Shown here: positions 1 through 11,258 of the stretch, in pieces
Layout: each line of letters begins with the position of its first letter
Numbering within the stretch: the stretch's first letter is position 1
DNA from: Bacteroidota bacterium
GTDB lineage: Bacteria > Bacteroidota > Bacteroidia > 2-12-FULL-35-15
NCBI GenBank assembly: GCA_021323165.1
Contig: JAJTCJ010000022.1
Coordinates: 1 to 64,000 of the forward strand
Direction of reading: 5' to 3'
DNA length: 64,000 nucleotides
Notes under the pieces: model-generated
Database searches by the model: none
The model's input: the letters and a program-made list of their open reading frames with translations, nothing else
What the model was told of the DNA's origin: nothing
Made by a program: the position numbers and the translations under genes

Positions 1-647
1 AGGGAAAGAATAAGCTTCATTCTTTTCTTGATCATTTCATCCTGTGGGTTATCGGGCACAAATGCTTTAACTGCAGTCTTGCTGAATTCCTTACCAGTCT
101 GTTTTTTTACTTTGGAAATGAAATCGGAGAGTACACTTAGCTGCATTGCCTGTGCATCCTGCTCTGCCTGAGCTTTTAAGTATTCAGGTTTTATCTTTTC
201 GAACTCTTTGTATTCTGTTGCATCATCACCTGTAAGAGAGGCTGGATCAACATCCTTGAATTTTTTATTCATTCGCTGATACATGCGTGCAAGCTCGGTT
301 GCCTCATAATTTATATCTCCATTCTTTCCTCCGAGAAAACTCCAGCCATGCACATCATCTACATATCCGTTCTTATCATCATCAATATTATTGTCTGCAA
401 TTTCTGCGGGATTTGTCCAGATAATATCTTTAAGATCCTCATGTTCAACATCAGTACCGCCATCAATAACCGCCACTATAACAGTTTGAGAGGTTTTGCC
501 GCTTAAGGTTTTATAAGCTTCTTCTACACCGGTTCCATAAACTTTGTTTGCTTTCGGATCCAAAGTATACCAGTTTTCGGGTCCCTTTTTTTGTGCTTCA
601 GCGTAGAAGGAAACAAACAAACAGGAAATTAAGAGGAATCTTTTCAT
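1..647 (-). CDS. Subtilisin-like S8 family serine peptidase (5' part only, runs off the window start)
   Basis: Manual minus-strand translation from ATG at 647: MKRFLLISCLFVSFYAEAQKKGPENWYTLDPKANKVYGTGVEEAYKTLSGKTSQTVIVAVIDGGTDVEHEDLKDIIWTNPAEIADN...; VAVIDGGTDVEHEDL matches the S8 catalytic Asp motif; signal peptide present. Confidence 0.85.
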   Translation of the reverse strand, partial: MKRFLLISCLFVSFYAEAQKKGPENWYTLDPKANKVYGTGVEEAYKTLSGKTSQTVIVAVIDGGTDVEHEDLKDIIWTNPAEIADNNIDDDKNGYVDDVHGWSFLGGKNGDINYEATELARMYQRMNKKFKDVDPASLTGDDATEYKEFEKIKPEYLKAQAEQDAQAMQLSVLSDFISKVKKQTGKEFSKTAVKAFVPDNPQDEMIKKRMKLILS

Positions 648-800
648 TTTATGAATTTACTTATTTATGTAATGATATTAAAAGTACGGAAGAAGGGGGA
701 GAATTTTAAAATATATTTTTTAAAAGGTGATATTCCTTTATGAATGGGTAAAAATAAAACGCCTGTCGTTTCGGACAGGCGCTTCTTAAATTTGAATTGC

Positions 801-1211
801 TTAACAAAGTTCGTCAAAAGCCATTTTCAGGTTATCAGCGATCATTTGTGCGCTGCGCCCTTCAATATGATGACGTTCAACAAAGTGAACCAGTTTTCCG
901 TCTTTAAATAAGGCGATTGCAGGTGAAGATGGAGGATATGGTGCAAAATGCTTGCGAGCTTCAGCAACAGCTTCGGTATCAAAACCTGCAAAAACTGTAG
1001 TGATACGATCAGGACGTTTTTCTCCTGATACCGCTAGTTTAACACCCGGGCGCGCAGCTCCTGCAGCACATCCGCAAACTGAGTTAACAACAACAAGAAC
1101 GGTTCCTTTACTGTTGATTGCAGCGTTAACTGCATCAGGAGTCGTAAGGTCTTCAAAGCCAACAGTTACAAGCTCTTGTTTCATTGGCATTACTATACTT
1201 TCTGGATACAT
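801..1211 (-). CDS. BrxA/BrxB family bacilliredoxin (YphP/YqiW family)
   Basis: 136 aa with VNSVCGCAAGAARPG motif (CGC active site) and family-typical MYPESIVMPMKQELVTVGFEDL start. Confidence 0.9.
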   Translation of the reverse strand: MYPESIVMPMKQELVTVGFEDLTTPDAVNAAINSKGTVLVVVNSVCGCAAGAARPGVKLAVSGEKRPDRITTVFAGFDTEAVAEARKHFAPYPPSSPAIALFKDGKLVHFVERHHIEGRSAQMIADNLKMAFDELC

Positions 1212-1411
1212 TTTATAATTTTTTTTAGATTATTATTCTTGAATAAGAGTACACAAAAGTACGAAAAAATAGAGGATTTATTGTGAATAAAAAAAGCCTT
1301 GTGAGTATGACATTTTTTGTTAATTTAGCATTCCTTTTTCGGGCATTCGTGCCCTTGTATCACGGATTGGTCTATAATGCTTTTTGAGTTTCCATACATA
1401 AATTAATCACA

Positions 1412-4400
1412 ATGAAAAAAATCTTACTGTTAACCTTATCACTAGTCTTCATTAATTGTTTTAATGCCGCTGTTTTTGCGCAGGCCCCTACTACGGCAGC
1501 CAGCAATGTAATTACTGTGGGGAAGACTACTACCAGTATTTCTATCAACTGGACATCCGGGAATGGAAGTAAAAGGATCGTAACAATTGCTCTTGCATCA
1601 AGTTCAGTTTCCTTGCCGGTTACCGGAGGAACTTACACTGCAAATTCAGGATTCGGTTCCGGATCTCATTTAGGGAATGGAAATTATTGTATATATAACG
1701 GAACTTCTTATGGATGTAATGCTTTTAGTTTGAGTCCGAATACATCTTATAAGATCAGGGTGTTTGAATATAATACTGTCTCTACTACCGAGTATTATCT
1801 TACTTCAAGTTATCCGGTTTATACCGAATACACTCTTGATACGGAGCCTGTAACGGCTGCAAGTTCTCTGGCTGTTTCAAATATTCAGACAAATTCTGCA
1901 TCATTGTCTTTTACATCCGGATCCGGAACTTATGATCTTGTGGCTTTGCGTCAGGCGTCTTCATACGCTAACGTACCTGTTGATGCTACAAATTATGGTG
2001 CTGCAAGCGCGTATGGATCAGGCAGCACTATAACCGGAACTTCTCCTTATCCATATGTGATGTCAGACGGGACCTCTACTTTTATTGGTACAACATCTCT
2101 ATCAGCCGGAACGACTTATACTGCCGCAGTGTTTCCATTCAACGGGGCAAACAGTACTATAAATTATAAAACAACAGGTTATCCTACCGCTACATTTACA
2201 ACTCTTGCTTCTCAGCCTACCAACGCTGCTTACAATATGTATTTTACTAATGTAACGGATAATTCAATGACAGTTAGCTGGACCATCCCTTCAGGTGGCG
2301 GATCTTATCATATAGTTACATGTAAGCCAGGTACAGTTAATTCCGATGTGCCCACTGATGCTACAGCTTACACGGCAAATGCAAACTATGGTTCAGGTTC
2401 ACAGATCGGTGGCGGATCAGGTGCTTATGTTGTTTATAATGGTATGAATAATTATGTTTCAGTTACCGGCCTGTCAAATTCTACAGATTATACATTCTCA
2501 GTTTATGAATACAATGTGGCAAGCAACACTTATAACCTTACTTATAATTATCTCACCACATCCTATTTAACAGGTACCGGACAAACTTTACTCAGCGAAC
2601 CTACTGTAGCGCCTTCTGCTCTGACATTCAGCAATATTACTTCTAATTCAGTTAAAGCAACCTGGGCAAACGGAAACGGGAATAAGCGTATAGTTGGTGT
2701 TGCTGCGGGAAGAAAGCCCACTGCTCTTGCTTTTGATGGCGTTAACGATCATGTGGCAATACCAAATGAAAGTGTTTTTGATTTTAATACTCAAATGACT
2801 GTTGAGGCATGGATCAAAGTAAATTCCTTTTCAATGTATGATCAGTCGGTGATCACAAAAGGTAGCGACAGCTGGATGATCACAAGAAATGGGAATACCA
2901 ATTCATTAAAATTTACCCTTACCTCGAATGATTTTTTCTTTGGCCCTACTGCTTACAGTGCAGGCGGGAGCCGTTCTGTGAATGATGGAAAATGGCATCA
3001 TGTGGCGGCAACATACGATGGTTCCCAAATGATACTTTACATAGATGGCACACTGGATGCCTATACCTATATGTATAATGATATTATTAATAACTCAGCT
3101 GCTGTTCATATTGGAGGCAATGCAGTTGCAAGCGGAAATAATTTTAATGGTCAGATAGATGAAGTGCGCATCTGGAATATTCCTCAGTCATACGGAACTA
3201 TCAGAACCAATATGAATAAAACCCTTATCGGAAATGAGAATGGATTAAAAGGATACTGGAAGCTGGACGATGGATATACATCATCAACAACAGCTCTCAA
3301 TTCTTCATTCACGAGCGGTCTTGATGGTGCTCTTGTAAATTTCAATTCAACTTCAACAGCTTCCAATTTTACAAATACAAGCGGTTGGATCCATTCTGGC
3401 GCGACTGTAAATGTACCATTGGATTTTTCATTCTACCTCGACAACACAGCATTCATGTCCGGTACTGCAGCCAGCTATTATTATGGAAATTTATTTTATA
3501 ATGTTTACAAAGGCCCGGATAGCACAAGCATTACAGTTACAGGTTTTTCACCAAACACTTATTATACCTTTGAAGTGTTCGATTACAACGGAACAACATT
3601 AACCAATAATAATTACCTCACAAGCAATTACGCTGTTGGCGAAGTATTAACAAGCCCGGTAACCGCTCCTACATTAACCTCATTCACACCAGCATTCGGA
3701 TATGTCGGATCGGTGGTTACAATAAACGGAACAGGTTTTAATACTGTCGCGTCTTCAAATACTGTTTATCTCGGTGCTGCCAAAGCCACTGTCCTCACAG
3801 CAAATGCGGGAGGTACACAGCTTACAGTAAAAGTTCCTTATGGAGCTTCTTATGAAAGGATCTCAGTGACCAATAACATGCTTACCGCTTATTCAACCAA
3901 GCCTTTTGTTGTTACCTCTCCTTGCGGAAGTGTTGATTTCACAACTTCTACATTAGATGCAGGAGTATCAGCAGCCGGGTATTTTCCTTCCGAAATGAGA
4001 ATTGTAGATATGGATTCTGATGGCTTGCCTGATGTGCTTGGAGTGTATTATTACGGATATATGACCATCTCACGGAATACATCCACTACAACAGCTGTGA
4101 ATCTGAATAACCTTTATTTTATCACAACAGGATATGTTTACAGCGGTGATATGGAAGTTGGCGATCTTGACGGTGATGGAAGAACAGATGTTGTTCTTGG
4201 AAATAATTATGCATCAGGTGCAGGTCTGGTTGCTGTAAGAAATACAAGTACACCGGGCAGTCTTAATACTCCTGCAATTGTAGAATTCGCAGGCTACCCG
4301 GGAGTTGATGTAAGTGATGTAGCAGTTGCCGATCTTGACAAGGACGGTAAGCCTGATGTGATCATGAGCTATACAAACAATGTGGTGTCTTATTTCAGAA

Positions 4401-7400
4401 ATACAAGCTCAATAGGAAATATCAGTTTTGCTCCGCGCACTGATGTAACTTTAGGAGCTATCTCCGTAATAAACTCAATTGCTGTTGGTGATATTGACGG
4501 AGATGGAAAAATGGATATAGCTGCAGCAGGAGGATCAGGTTCTCAGATCAATTACATGCGAAATACAAGTGTTGCCGGAACAATTTCATTTGCCACTTTT
4601 ACTACAACATCGCTTTCGGGTACTATTACAGGAATTGCTATTGGTGATATAGATAATGACACTAAACCTGAGATCTTGTATGGCAACGGCACAAGTAATA
4701 TCGGTATCCTGAAAAACAATTCTTCAACAGGAACGATCAATATTTCTGCAGGCCCTGTGTTTTTAACTACACTTGCAAATACACCATCAGATATTAAACT
4801 TGCAGATATCGATGGTGATGGCAAGCTTGATATTGCTGTAGGTTATAATGGTGGAACTGAAATTTCAATCTATAAAAACACAAGCACTGCATCTATAATT
4901 ATTGATGCCGGAGTTAATTTTACTGTTGCTGGCGGAGCGGGTTCACCTGCATCTGTCGCAATTTGTGATATGAATTCAGATACAAAAGCTGATATATTAT
5001 CTACGACTGACGGACAGAATTTTTCTTTTTTCCAGAATGCTATCAACCCGCTTGGTGCTGAACCAACTGTACAGGCAACAGGACTTACATTCAGCGGTGT
5101 TTCCACTTCTCAGATCACATGTAACTTTACTCCGGGCAATGGTGCCAATAAAGTGATATTTGTAAGAGCAGCTTCTTCACCTGCTTATGCTCCAACTGAT
5201 GGAGTAGGTTATGTTCCGAATACAACTTTTGGAACAGGAACTCATATCGGAGGAGGAAATTATTGCGTGTTTGATGGTAATTCAAACAGTGTAACTGTAA
5301 CTGGATTACTTCCGAATACTTCTTATGTGTTCAGTGTTTATGAATACAATGGTGTTCAGAATTGTCAATTCAATTATATGCCTGGCACAACTTCAAACAG
5401 CGCTGCTCAGATGACTTTGAATAACGCTCCTACACTAACTGCAATCAGTAATCCTTCTGCCGTTTGTCAGAATTCCGGTTTGCAGACAGTGAATCTTACC
5501 GGTATCGGGACAGGATCTGCCAACGAAACTCAAACGCTTGTGATCACTGCAACTTCAAGCAATACAGGTTTGATCCCAAATCCAACTGTTGTGTATTCAA
5601 GTCCGGCCGCAACAGGTAGCTTAACATACACACCGGTGGCTGGTATTTCCGGAACTGCATTAATAACTGTGACTGTTAACGATGGCGCAACAAACAATAA
5701 TACGATCGTTCGGACATTCACAGTAACTGTAAATCATACACCAACAACATCTGTAGCCGGACCTGATCAGCAGGTTTGCCCAAGTATTGCAACACTTGCT
5801 GCAAATGCTCCTTCATTCGGGACCGGGATCTGGATGATAAACTATAGTTCGAATCCGGCAATTACAATTACAGATGTGAACGATCCAACCTCTACTATTT
5901 ATGGATTTAACATTGGAGATTCGGTTCGTTTACGTTGGGAGATCAGCAGCGGTGTTTGTCCGGTTAGCGGAAGCTTTGTTTCTGTAAAAAGAAAAAGTTG
6001 TCCTACGACAGCTGATTTTACAGCTAGTTCAACGGTTGAGTGTTTAAATGGAACTCCTGCGGTAACATTTACTGACGCCTCTATTTCTGCAGGTTCAACA
6101 GTAAATGCATGGAGCTGGAGCTTTGGTGCAGGAGCATCACCTCCAACCGCAAATACTCAGGGACCTCACACAGTTTTATATTCTACTGCCGGACCTAAAC
6201 ATGTTTCATTAACAGTTACCGATCTTCTTTCTGTAAGTGATAATGAAACTAAATTCTCATTTGTGAATATCACTGATGTTCCTGATCCTGCTACAAATGT
6301 TTCGGGTTCAGCAAGTGTTTGTCAGGGACAGAATTCAGTTAACTATACAGTTCCTTCAATTCTTAATGCAACAGGTTATACCTGGAATTTACCTAGTGGT
6401 GCAGTTCTTATTTCCGGTGTAAACACAAACAGCATTATGGTGAACTTTGGTGCATCAGCAGTTTCAGGTAATATTTCGGTAAGAGGAACCAATGCTTGCG
6501 GTAACGGAGCATTATCAGCAAACTTTCCGGTTACTGTTAATCCGCTGCCATCATCTGCAGGAACTATTGCCACTACAACAAGCAATATTTGTGATGGTGC
6601 ATCCGGAATTGTTTTCACTGTACCTGCAATTACAAATGCAACTTCTTACAGCTGGTCATTACCGGGAGGAGCAACTATTATAGGTGCGACAAATACAAAT
6701 TCTATCACGGTTAATTTTACGCAAGGATTAGCAGGAGGAACTATTTCTGTGAACGGTGTAAATTCATGTGGTAACGGGGTTTCATCTTCTATGAATTTTG
6801 TGATCAATCCTTATCCGGGAATTGCAGATGCTATACTTGGCCAGACAGCTATTACTAATTGTCCCTCAACTTCCGGAGTAACTTACTCAATACCTTTGGT
6901 GAGTAATGCTGTGTCTTATAACTGGACTGTTCCATCAGGAGCATCGATCACAAGCGGAGCGGGAACAAACAGCATCACGGTAAATTATTCAGCTCTTGCG
7001 GTTTCAGGGATTGTTACTGTCACACCTGTAAACAGCTGCGGTAACGGCACAGCTTCTAATCTTTCAATTACAGTAAACACTTTACCTGAAATGGCAGGAA
7101 ATATCTCAGGTAATGATACGATCAATGTATGTCCTGTTTCCAATTCGGTTAATTATTCAGTATCACCGGTGTTCAATGCTTCACATTATGTATGGTCTAT
7201 CCCTTCCGGTGCAACGATCGTAAGCGGTGACAGCACAAATTCAATTGTTGTAAATTATGATAACACTTCAGTTTCAGGAAGCGTTAGCGTATACGCAGAA
7301 AATGCCTGCGGAACAGGCGCTTCCTCTTCGTTAAATGTTTTTGTTACAGCTGTTCCAATGCAGGAATTATGCATGGTAACAGTAGATAACAACTCAAATT

Positions 7401-8215
7401 TTAATAATGTAACCTGGGAAAAACCTGTTGCTATGGACATTGACAGCTTCCGTATTTACAGAGAAGTGTTAAGCTCATTTGTTCATATTGCCTCTGTTCA
7501 TTATGATTCTTTAAGTTCTTATGTGGATTCAGTTTTTCTTCCTGTGGCAGATCCTAACACTACAAACTTCCGTTATAAAGTGTCTGTGATAGATACTTGC
7601 GGAAATGAAAGTGTTCTGAGTAATCATCACCGGACTATTTTCTTACAGGCAAATCAGGGTGTAGGAGGAGTAGTTAATTTAAACTGGGTTCCTTATGAAG
7701 GAGCAGCTGTTGATTTTTACCGCATCCTTCGTGATACATTAGGATCAGGATCTTTTGTCGCGATAGATTCGGTTCCGGGATCGAACACAGTATTCACAGA
7801 TCTTAATCCACCGGCTACAAGTACCAATATTCGTTATGTATTAGAATCAAACTGGTCAACTTCATGTACACCAACACGTGCAACTGTTAACACAACACGT
7901 TCTAACATTAAAGGTGTAAATCTGATCATTACCGGAGAGATCGAACAAACGATCATGAATGCAGCGATCAATGTTTATCCGAATCCGGCTGATGAGCTGA
8001 TCACAATTGAGTATCCGGGCGGATTCAAAAAATATTCATTACAGTTGTTTGACGCACTTGGCCAAATGGTGATCAATGAAGAGCTTTCCGGAATGGTATC
8101 AGCGAATACTAACCTGACTCATCAGCTTGATGTTAGCGCTTTAACAAAAGGTGTTTATATCGTAAATCTTCAGACAGAATACGGAAGTACATTCAAGCGA
8201 ATTGTTATTCAGTAA
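1412..8215 (+). CDS. Giant secreted T9SS protein: Fn3-like, LamG/concanavalin-like, IPT/TIG, FG-GAP/VCBS and PKD-like repeats, T9SS C-terminal sorting domain
   Basis: 2267 aa ORF with signal peptide; DGVNDHVAIPNES...WHHVAATYDGSQMILYIDG (LamG); repeated DLDGDGRTDVV (FG-GAP); tandem PKD-like repeats; VYPNPADELITIEYPGG...FKRIVIQ C-terminus. Confidence 0.9.
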   Translation: MKKILLLTLSLVFINCFNAAVFAQAPTTAASNVITVGKTTTSISINWTSGNGSKRIVTIALASSSVSLPVTGGTYTANSGFGSGSHLGNGNYCIYNGTSYGCNAFSLSPNTSYKIRVFEYNTVSTTEYYLTSSYPVYTEYTLDTEPVTAASSLAVSNIQTNSASLSFTSGSGTYDLVALRQASSYANVPVDATNYGAASAYGSGSTITGTSPYPYVMSDGTSTFIGTTSLSAGTTYTAAVFPFNGANSTINYKTTGYPTATFTTLASQPTNAAYNMYFTNVTDNSMTVSWTIPSGGGSYHIVTCKPGTVNSDVPTDATAYTANANYGSGSQIGGGSGAYVVYNGMNNYVSVTGLSNSTDYTFSVYEYNVASNTYNLTYNYLTTSYLTGTGQTLLSEPTVAPSALTFSNITSNSVKATWANGNGNKRIVGVAAGRKPTALAFDGVNDHVAIPNESVFDFNTQMTVEAWIKVNSFSMYDQSVITKGSDSWMITRNGNTNSLKFTLTSNDFFFGPTAYSAGGSRSVNDGKWHHVAATYDGSQMILYIDGTLDAYTYMYNDIINNSAAVHIGGNAVASGNNFNGQIDEVRIWNIPQSYGTIRTNMNKTLIGNENGLKGYWKLDDGYTSSTTALNSSFTSGLDGALVNFNSTSTASNFTNTSGWIHSGATVNVPLDFSFYLDNTAFMSGTAASYYYGNLFYNVYKGPDSTSITVTGFSPNTYYTFEVFDYNGTTLTNNNYLTSNYAVGEVLTSPVTAPTLTSFTPAFGYVGSVVTINGTGFNTVASSNTVYLGAAKATVLTANAGGTQLTVKVPYGASYERISVTNNMLTAYSTKPFVVTSPCGSVDFTTSTLDAGVSAAGYFPSEMRIVDMDSDGLPDVLGVYYYGYMTISRNTSTTTAVNLNNLYFITTGYVYSGDMEVGDLDGDGRTDVVLGNNYASGAGLVAVRNTSTPGSLNTPAIVEFAGYPGVDVSDVAVADLDKDGKPDVIMSYTNNVVSYFRNTSSIGNISFAPRTDVTLGAISVINSIAVGDIDGDGKMDIAAAGGSGSQINYMRNTSVAGTISFATFTTTSLSGTITGIAIGDIDNDTKPEILYGNGTSNIGILKNNSSTGTINISAGPVFLTTLANTPSDIKLADIDGDGKLDIAVGYNGGTEISIYKNTSTASIIIDAGVNFTVAGGAGSPASVAICDMNSDTKADILSTTDGQNFSFFQNAINPLGAEPTVQATGLTFSGVSTSQITCNFTPGNGANKVIFVRAASSPAYAPTDGVGYVPNTTFGTGTHIGGGNYCVFDGNSNSVTVTGLLPNTSYVFSVYEYNGVQNCQFNYMPGTTSNSAAQMTLNNAPTLTAISNPSAVCQNSGLQTVNLTGIGTGSANETQTLVITATSSNTGLIPNPTVVYSSPAATGSLTYTPVAGISGTALITVTVNDGATNNNTIVRTFTVTVNHTPTTSVAGPDQQVCPSIATLAANAPSFGTGIWMINYSSNPAITITDVNDPTSTIYGFNIGDSVRLRWEISSGVCPVSGSFVSVKRKSCPTTADFTASSTVECLNGTPAVTFTDASISAGSTVNAWSWSFGAGASPPTANTQGPHTVLYSTAGPKHVSLTVTDLLSVSDNETKFSFVNITDVPDPATNVSGSASVCQGQNSVNYTVPSILNATGYTWNLPSGAVLISGVNTNSIMVNFGASAVSGNISVRGTNACGNGALSANFPVTVNPLPSSAGTIATTTSNICDGASGIVFTVPAITNATSYSWSLPGGATIIGATNTNSITVNFTQGLAGGTISVNGVNSCGNGVSSSMNFVINPYPGIADAILGQTAITNCPSTSGVTYSIPLVSNAVSYNWTVPSGASITSGAGTNSITVNYSALAVSGIVTVTPVNSCGNGTASNLSITVNTLPEMAGNISGNDTINVCPVSNSVNYSVSPVFNASHYVWSIPSGATIVSGDSTNSIVVNYDNTSVSGSVSVYAENACGTGASSSLNVFVTAVPMQELCMVTVDNNSNFNNVTWEKPVAMDIDSFRIYREVLSSFVHIASVHYDSLSSYVDSVFLPVADPNTTNFRYKVSVIDTCGNESVLSNHHRTIFLQANQGVGGVVNLNWVPYEGAAVDFYRILRDTLGSGSFVAIDSVPGSNTVFTDLNPPATSTNIRYVLESNWSTSCTPTRATVNTTRSNIKGVNLIITGEIEQTIMNAAINVYPNPADELITIEYPGGFKKYSLQLFDALGQMVINEELSGMVSANTNLTHQLDVSALTKGVYIVNLQTEYGSTFKRIVIQ
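7865..7912 (+). other. Shared signature CTPTRATVNTTRSNIK, copy 1
   Basis: Direct translation inside the 1412-8215 gene, just before the T9SS domain. Confidence 0.95.
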
Positions 8216-8221
8216 CGTTTT

Positions 8222-8252
8222 CTAAAGGGCGGTTCTCATGAGCCGCTCTTTT
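8222..8252 (+). terminator. Rho-independent terminator
   Basis: AAAGGGCGGTTC-TCAT-GAGCCGCTCTTTTT inverted repeat followed by T-run just after the stop at 8215. Confidence 0.7.
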
Positions 8253-8309
8253 TAATTGTAAATACTTTTTCAATTCATTATATTTGTTTTAACCAACATA
8301 AATTAAAAA

Positions 8310-11252
8310 ATGCAAAAACGTTCTATACTTAAAGCCGCTCTGTGCCTTTCTCTGATCAGCACAGGAATTATCGCACAACCGAAACTTATTGAAAAAATAA
8401 CACGCAAAGGTACCGAGCTTGTAATTCCTTATGAGAAATATGTATTGCCAAACGGGCTTACAATTGTTGTTCATGAAGATCATTCGGATCCTATAGCATA
8501 TGTGGATGTTACTTATCACGTTGGTTCTGCACGAGAACAGGAAGGACGTTCAGGTTTTGCGCACTTTTTTGAACACATGATGTTCCAGGGTTCTGAACAT
8601 GTTGGAGATGAGCAGCATTTTAAAATTGTTACCGAAGCAGGTGGAACGCTGAATGGTACTACCAATACAGATCGTACAAATTATTTTGAAGTATTGCCTT
8701 CCAATCAGCTCGAAACTGCTTTCTGGTTAGAGAGTGATAGAATGGGTTTTCTTCTTGATTCAGTTACACAAAAGAAATTCGAAGTGCAGAGAGAAACTGT
8801 TAAGAATGAAAGAGGACAGAATTATGATAATCGTCCATACGGAATTGCAGGAGAACGTATAAATGCTGCACTGTATCCTCCTAATCATCCTTACTCATGG
8901 CTGACCATCGGCTATATAGAAGATCTTAACCGCGTTGATGTAAATGATCTCAAAAAATTCTTCATGCGCTGGTATGGTCCTAACAATGCAACTCTTACTG
9001 TTGCTGGGGATGTTAAAGTTGCTGATGTTTTAAAATTGGCAGAAAAATATTTCGGTTCCATTCCACGCGGTGCGGAAGTAAATGCTCAGACTGTTGCTCC
9101 GGTGTCTTTAAGCAGCGACCGTTACATTTCATATGAGGACAATATTCGTATGCCTCAGCTTTCTGTTGTATTTCCTACTGTTCCGTCCAATCATGCTGAT
9201 GAGCCTGCACTTGACGTATTAGCTGATATTCTAGGCGGTGGTAAAGCTTCTATCTTCTATAAGAATTTTGTAAAGACTCAGATGGCACAGTCTGCCAATG
9301 CTTTTCATCCGGTTGCTGAATTAGCAGGAACATTTAATATCACAGTGCGCACTACGCAGGATAAAACACTTGCGCAAATGGATTCACTTGTGCGTGCATC
9401 ATTGCTTGAATTCGAAAAGCGTGGTGTTACTGATGATGACATCAATAAATACAAAGCCGGTTTTGAATCTCAAATGATCAACTCGCTTACAAGTGTTCAG
9501 GGAAAAGGTGCTATGCTTGCTTCTTACCAGACATTCACAGGTAATCCTAATTATCTTGTTAAAGACATGGCGCGCTATGCCAAGGTTTCCAAAGAAGATG
9601 TAATGCGTGCTTACAACACTTACATCAAGAATAAGCATGCTGTTATTTTGAGTGTGTATCCGAAAGGGAAACCTGAATTTGTAGCTAAATCGGACAATTA
9701 TAAACCGGGAACACGCAACACTTCAGCTCCTGAAGCTGCAGAGTACAAGAATCTTGTTTATAACAAAGCCAAGGATAATTTCGATAGATTTAAAAGACCT
9801 GCAGCATCTGGTAATCCTGTGATCACACCTCCTGATTACTGGAAAGAAAAATTCCCTAATGAATTAAAAGTTATTGGCGCAAGAACAACTGAGATCCCTA
9901 GTGTTACTATTCAACTGAACATTGAAGCGGGACACCGTTTTGAGAACAGCAAAAAAGCAGGGATTGCAGGTTTGATGGCTGCTATGCTGAATGAGGGTAC
10001 AAATAAGTTCAGTTCTGAAGTACTTGCAGAAAAGCTTGACAGATTAGGAAGCTCTGTTAGTTTTTTCAGCGGATCAGAATCTATTACAATGTATGTTTCT
10101 TCTCTTACAAAAAATCTGGATTCAACCTTAGCGATTGCTCAGGATATGTTAATGAATCCTCGTTTTGATGAGAAGGATTTTGATAGGGTGAAAAAGCAGC
10201 GTATTGAAGCTATTGCAAATCAGGCTACACAGGCAACAACTATTGCCAATAATGTATTTGCAAAATTGATCTATGGTGCAGAGCATAATATGGGAATTTC
10301 ATCTTTAGGTACTAAAGAAACAGTGGAGGGGATTTCATTACAGGATGTCAAATCGTATTATACAGATAATGTTTCACCTCATATTTCATCCTTAGTGATA
10401 GTAGGTGATATTGAAAAAGAAGCCGCTCTTGCTAAACTTTCTTTCCTTCAGAAATGGGAAGGTAAAAAAGTCTTAAAATCAAGAGAACCGGCTTTACCTA
10501 TGATCGATAAAACCAAATTGTATTTTGTTAATAAAGACAAAGCTCCTCAATCAGAAATAAGGATTGGTTATATTGCTTTACCTTATGATGCTTCGGGAGA
10601 TTATTATAAGGCTATACTTACTAACTATTCTTTAGGAGGTATGTTCAACAGCAGAATTAATCTGAATCTTCGCGAATTACACGGTTTTACGTATGGTGCC
10701 CGTTCAAGTTTCTCAGGAACCAAATATCCCGGCCCTTATACCGCAAGTGCAGGGGTAAGAGGAAATGCTACTGATAGTTCCATTGTCGAGTTCATGAAAG
10801 AGATCAAAAATTTTGCTGATAAAGGAATTACCAAAGAAGAATTGTTATTCACTCAAACCTCGATCGGACAGAGTGAAGCCTTGAAGTATGAAACTCCTCA
10901 ACAGAAAGCCGGTTTCATGTCACGCATTCTGGAGTATGATCTTGAAAAAGATTTTGTTGAAAAACAAAATGCAATTTTAAAGAGTATCACTGCGGAAGAA
11001 ATCAACGCTATCGCTAAAAAAAGATTGCCTTATAATAATATGGTAATGCTTGTGGTTGGTGATAAATCTAAAGTGTATGATGGTTTGCTTAAACTTGGTT
11101 ATGAAGTTGTGGAACTTGATGCGGATGGTAATCCCGTTAATCTTGCAATGAAAGAGGAACCAAAAGAAACGAAGTCCTCAAGAGATGTACCAGCAACACC
11201 CCCAAACGATAAACAAAAAGCTAAAGGAAGAGAATCTGGAAAATCAAGATAA
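8310..11252 (+). CDS. M16 family zinc metallopeptidase (pitrilysin/insulinase-like, double domain)
   Basis: HFFEHMMFQGS (HxxEH zinc motif), signal peptide, two M16 domain halves. Confidence 0.93.
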   Translation: MQKRSILKAALCLSLISTGIIAQPKLIEKITRKGTELVIPYEKYVLPNGLTIVVHEDHSDPIAYVDVTYHVGSAREQEGRSGFAHFFEHMMFQGSEHVGDEQHFKIVTEAGGTLNGTTNTDRTNYFEVLPSNQLETAFWLESDRMGFLLDSVTQKKFEVQRETVKNERGQNYDNRPYGIAGERINAALYPPNHPYSWLTIGYIEDLNRVDVNDLKKFFMRWYGPNNATLTVAGDVKVADVLKLAEKYFGSIPRGAEVNAQTVAPVSLSSDRYISYEDNIRMPQLSVVFPTVPSNHADEPALDVLADILGGGKASIFYKNFVKTQMAQSANAFHPVAELAGTFNITVRTTQDKTLAQMDSLVRASLLEFEKRGVTDDDINKYKAGFESQMINSLTSVQGKGAMLASYQTFTGNPNYLVKDMARYAKVSKEDVMRAYNTYIKNKHAVILSVYPKGKPEFVAKSDNYKPGTRNTSAPEAAEYKNLVYNKAKDNFDRFKRPAASGNPVITPPDYWKEKFPNELKVIGARTTEIPSVTIQLNIEAGHRFENSKKAGIAGLMAAMLNEGTNKFSSEVLAEKLDRLGSSVSFFSGSESITMYVSSLTKNLDSTLAIAQDMLMNPRFDEKDFDRVKKQRIEAIANQATQATTIANNVFAKLIYGAEHNMGISSLGTKETVEGISLQDVKSYYTDNVSPHISSLVIVGDIEKEAALAKLSFLQKWEGKKVLKSREPALPMIDKTKLYFVNKDKAPQSEIRIGYIALPYDASGDYYKAILTNYSLGGMFNSRINLNLRELHGFTYGARSSFSGTKYPGPYTASAGVRGNATDSSIVEFMKEIKNFADKGITKEELLFTQTSIGQSEALKYETPQQKAGFMSRILEYDLEKDFVEKQNAILKSITAEEINAIAKKRLPYNNMVMLVVGDKSKVYDGLLKLGYEVVELDADGNPVNLAMKEEPKETKSSRDVPATPPNDKQKAKGRESGKSR

Positions 11253-11258
11253 AAAAAT

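Noticed and set aside
952-1218. 88-aa plus-strand ORF antisense to the bacilliredoxin gene
   Set aside because: Complete overlap with a clearly conserved minus-strand gene; composition is that of an antisense shadow ORF.
6280-7350. Tandem repeats in the giant surface gene as a possible CRISPR or satellite array
   Set aside because: Periodicity is about 90 codons, in frame and diverged at the DNA level, so it is protein-domain repetition (PKD-like), not a CRISPR array.
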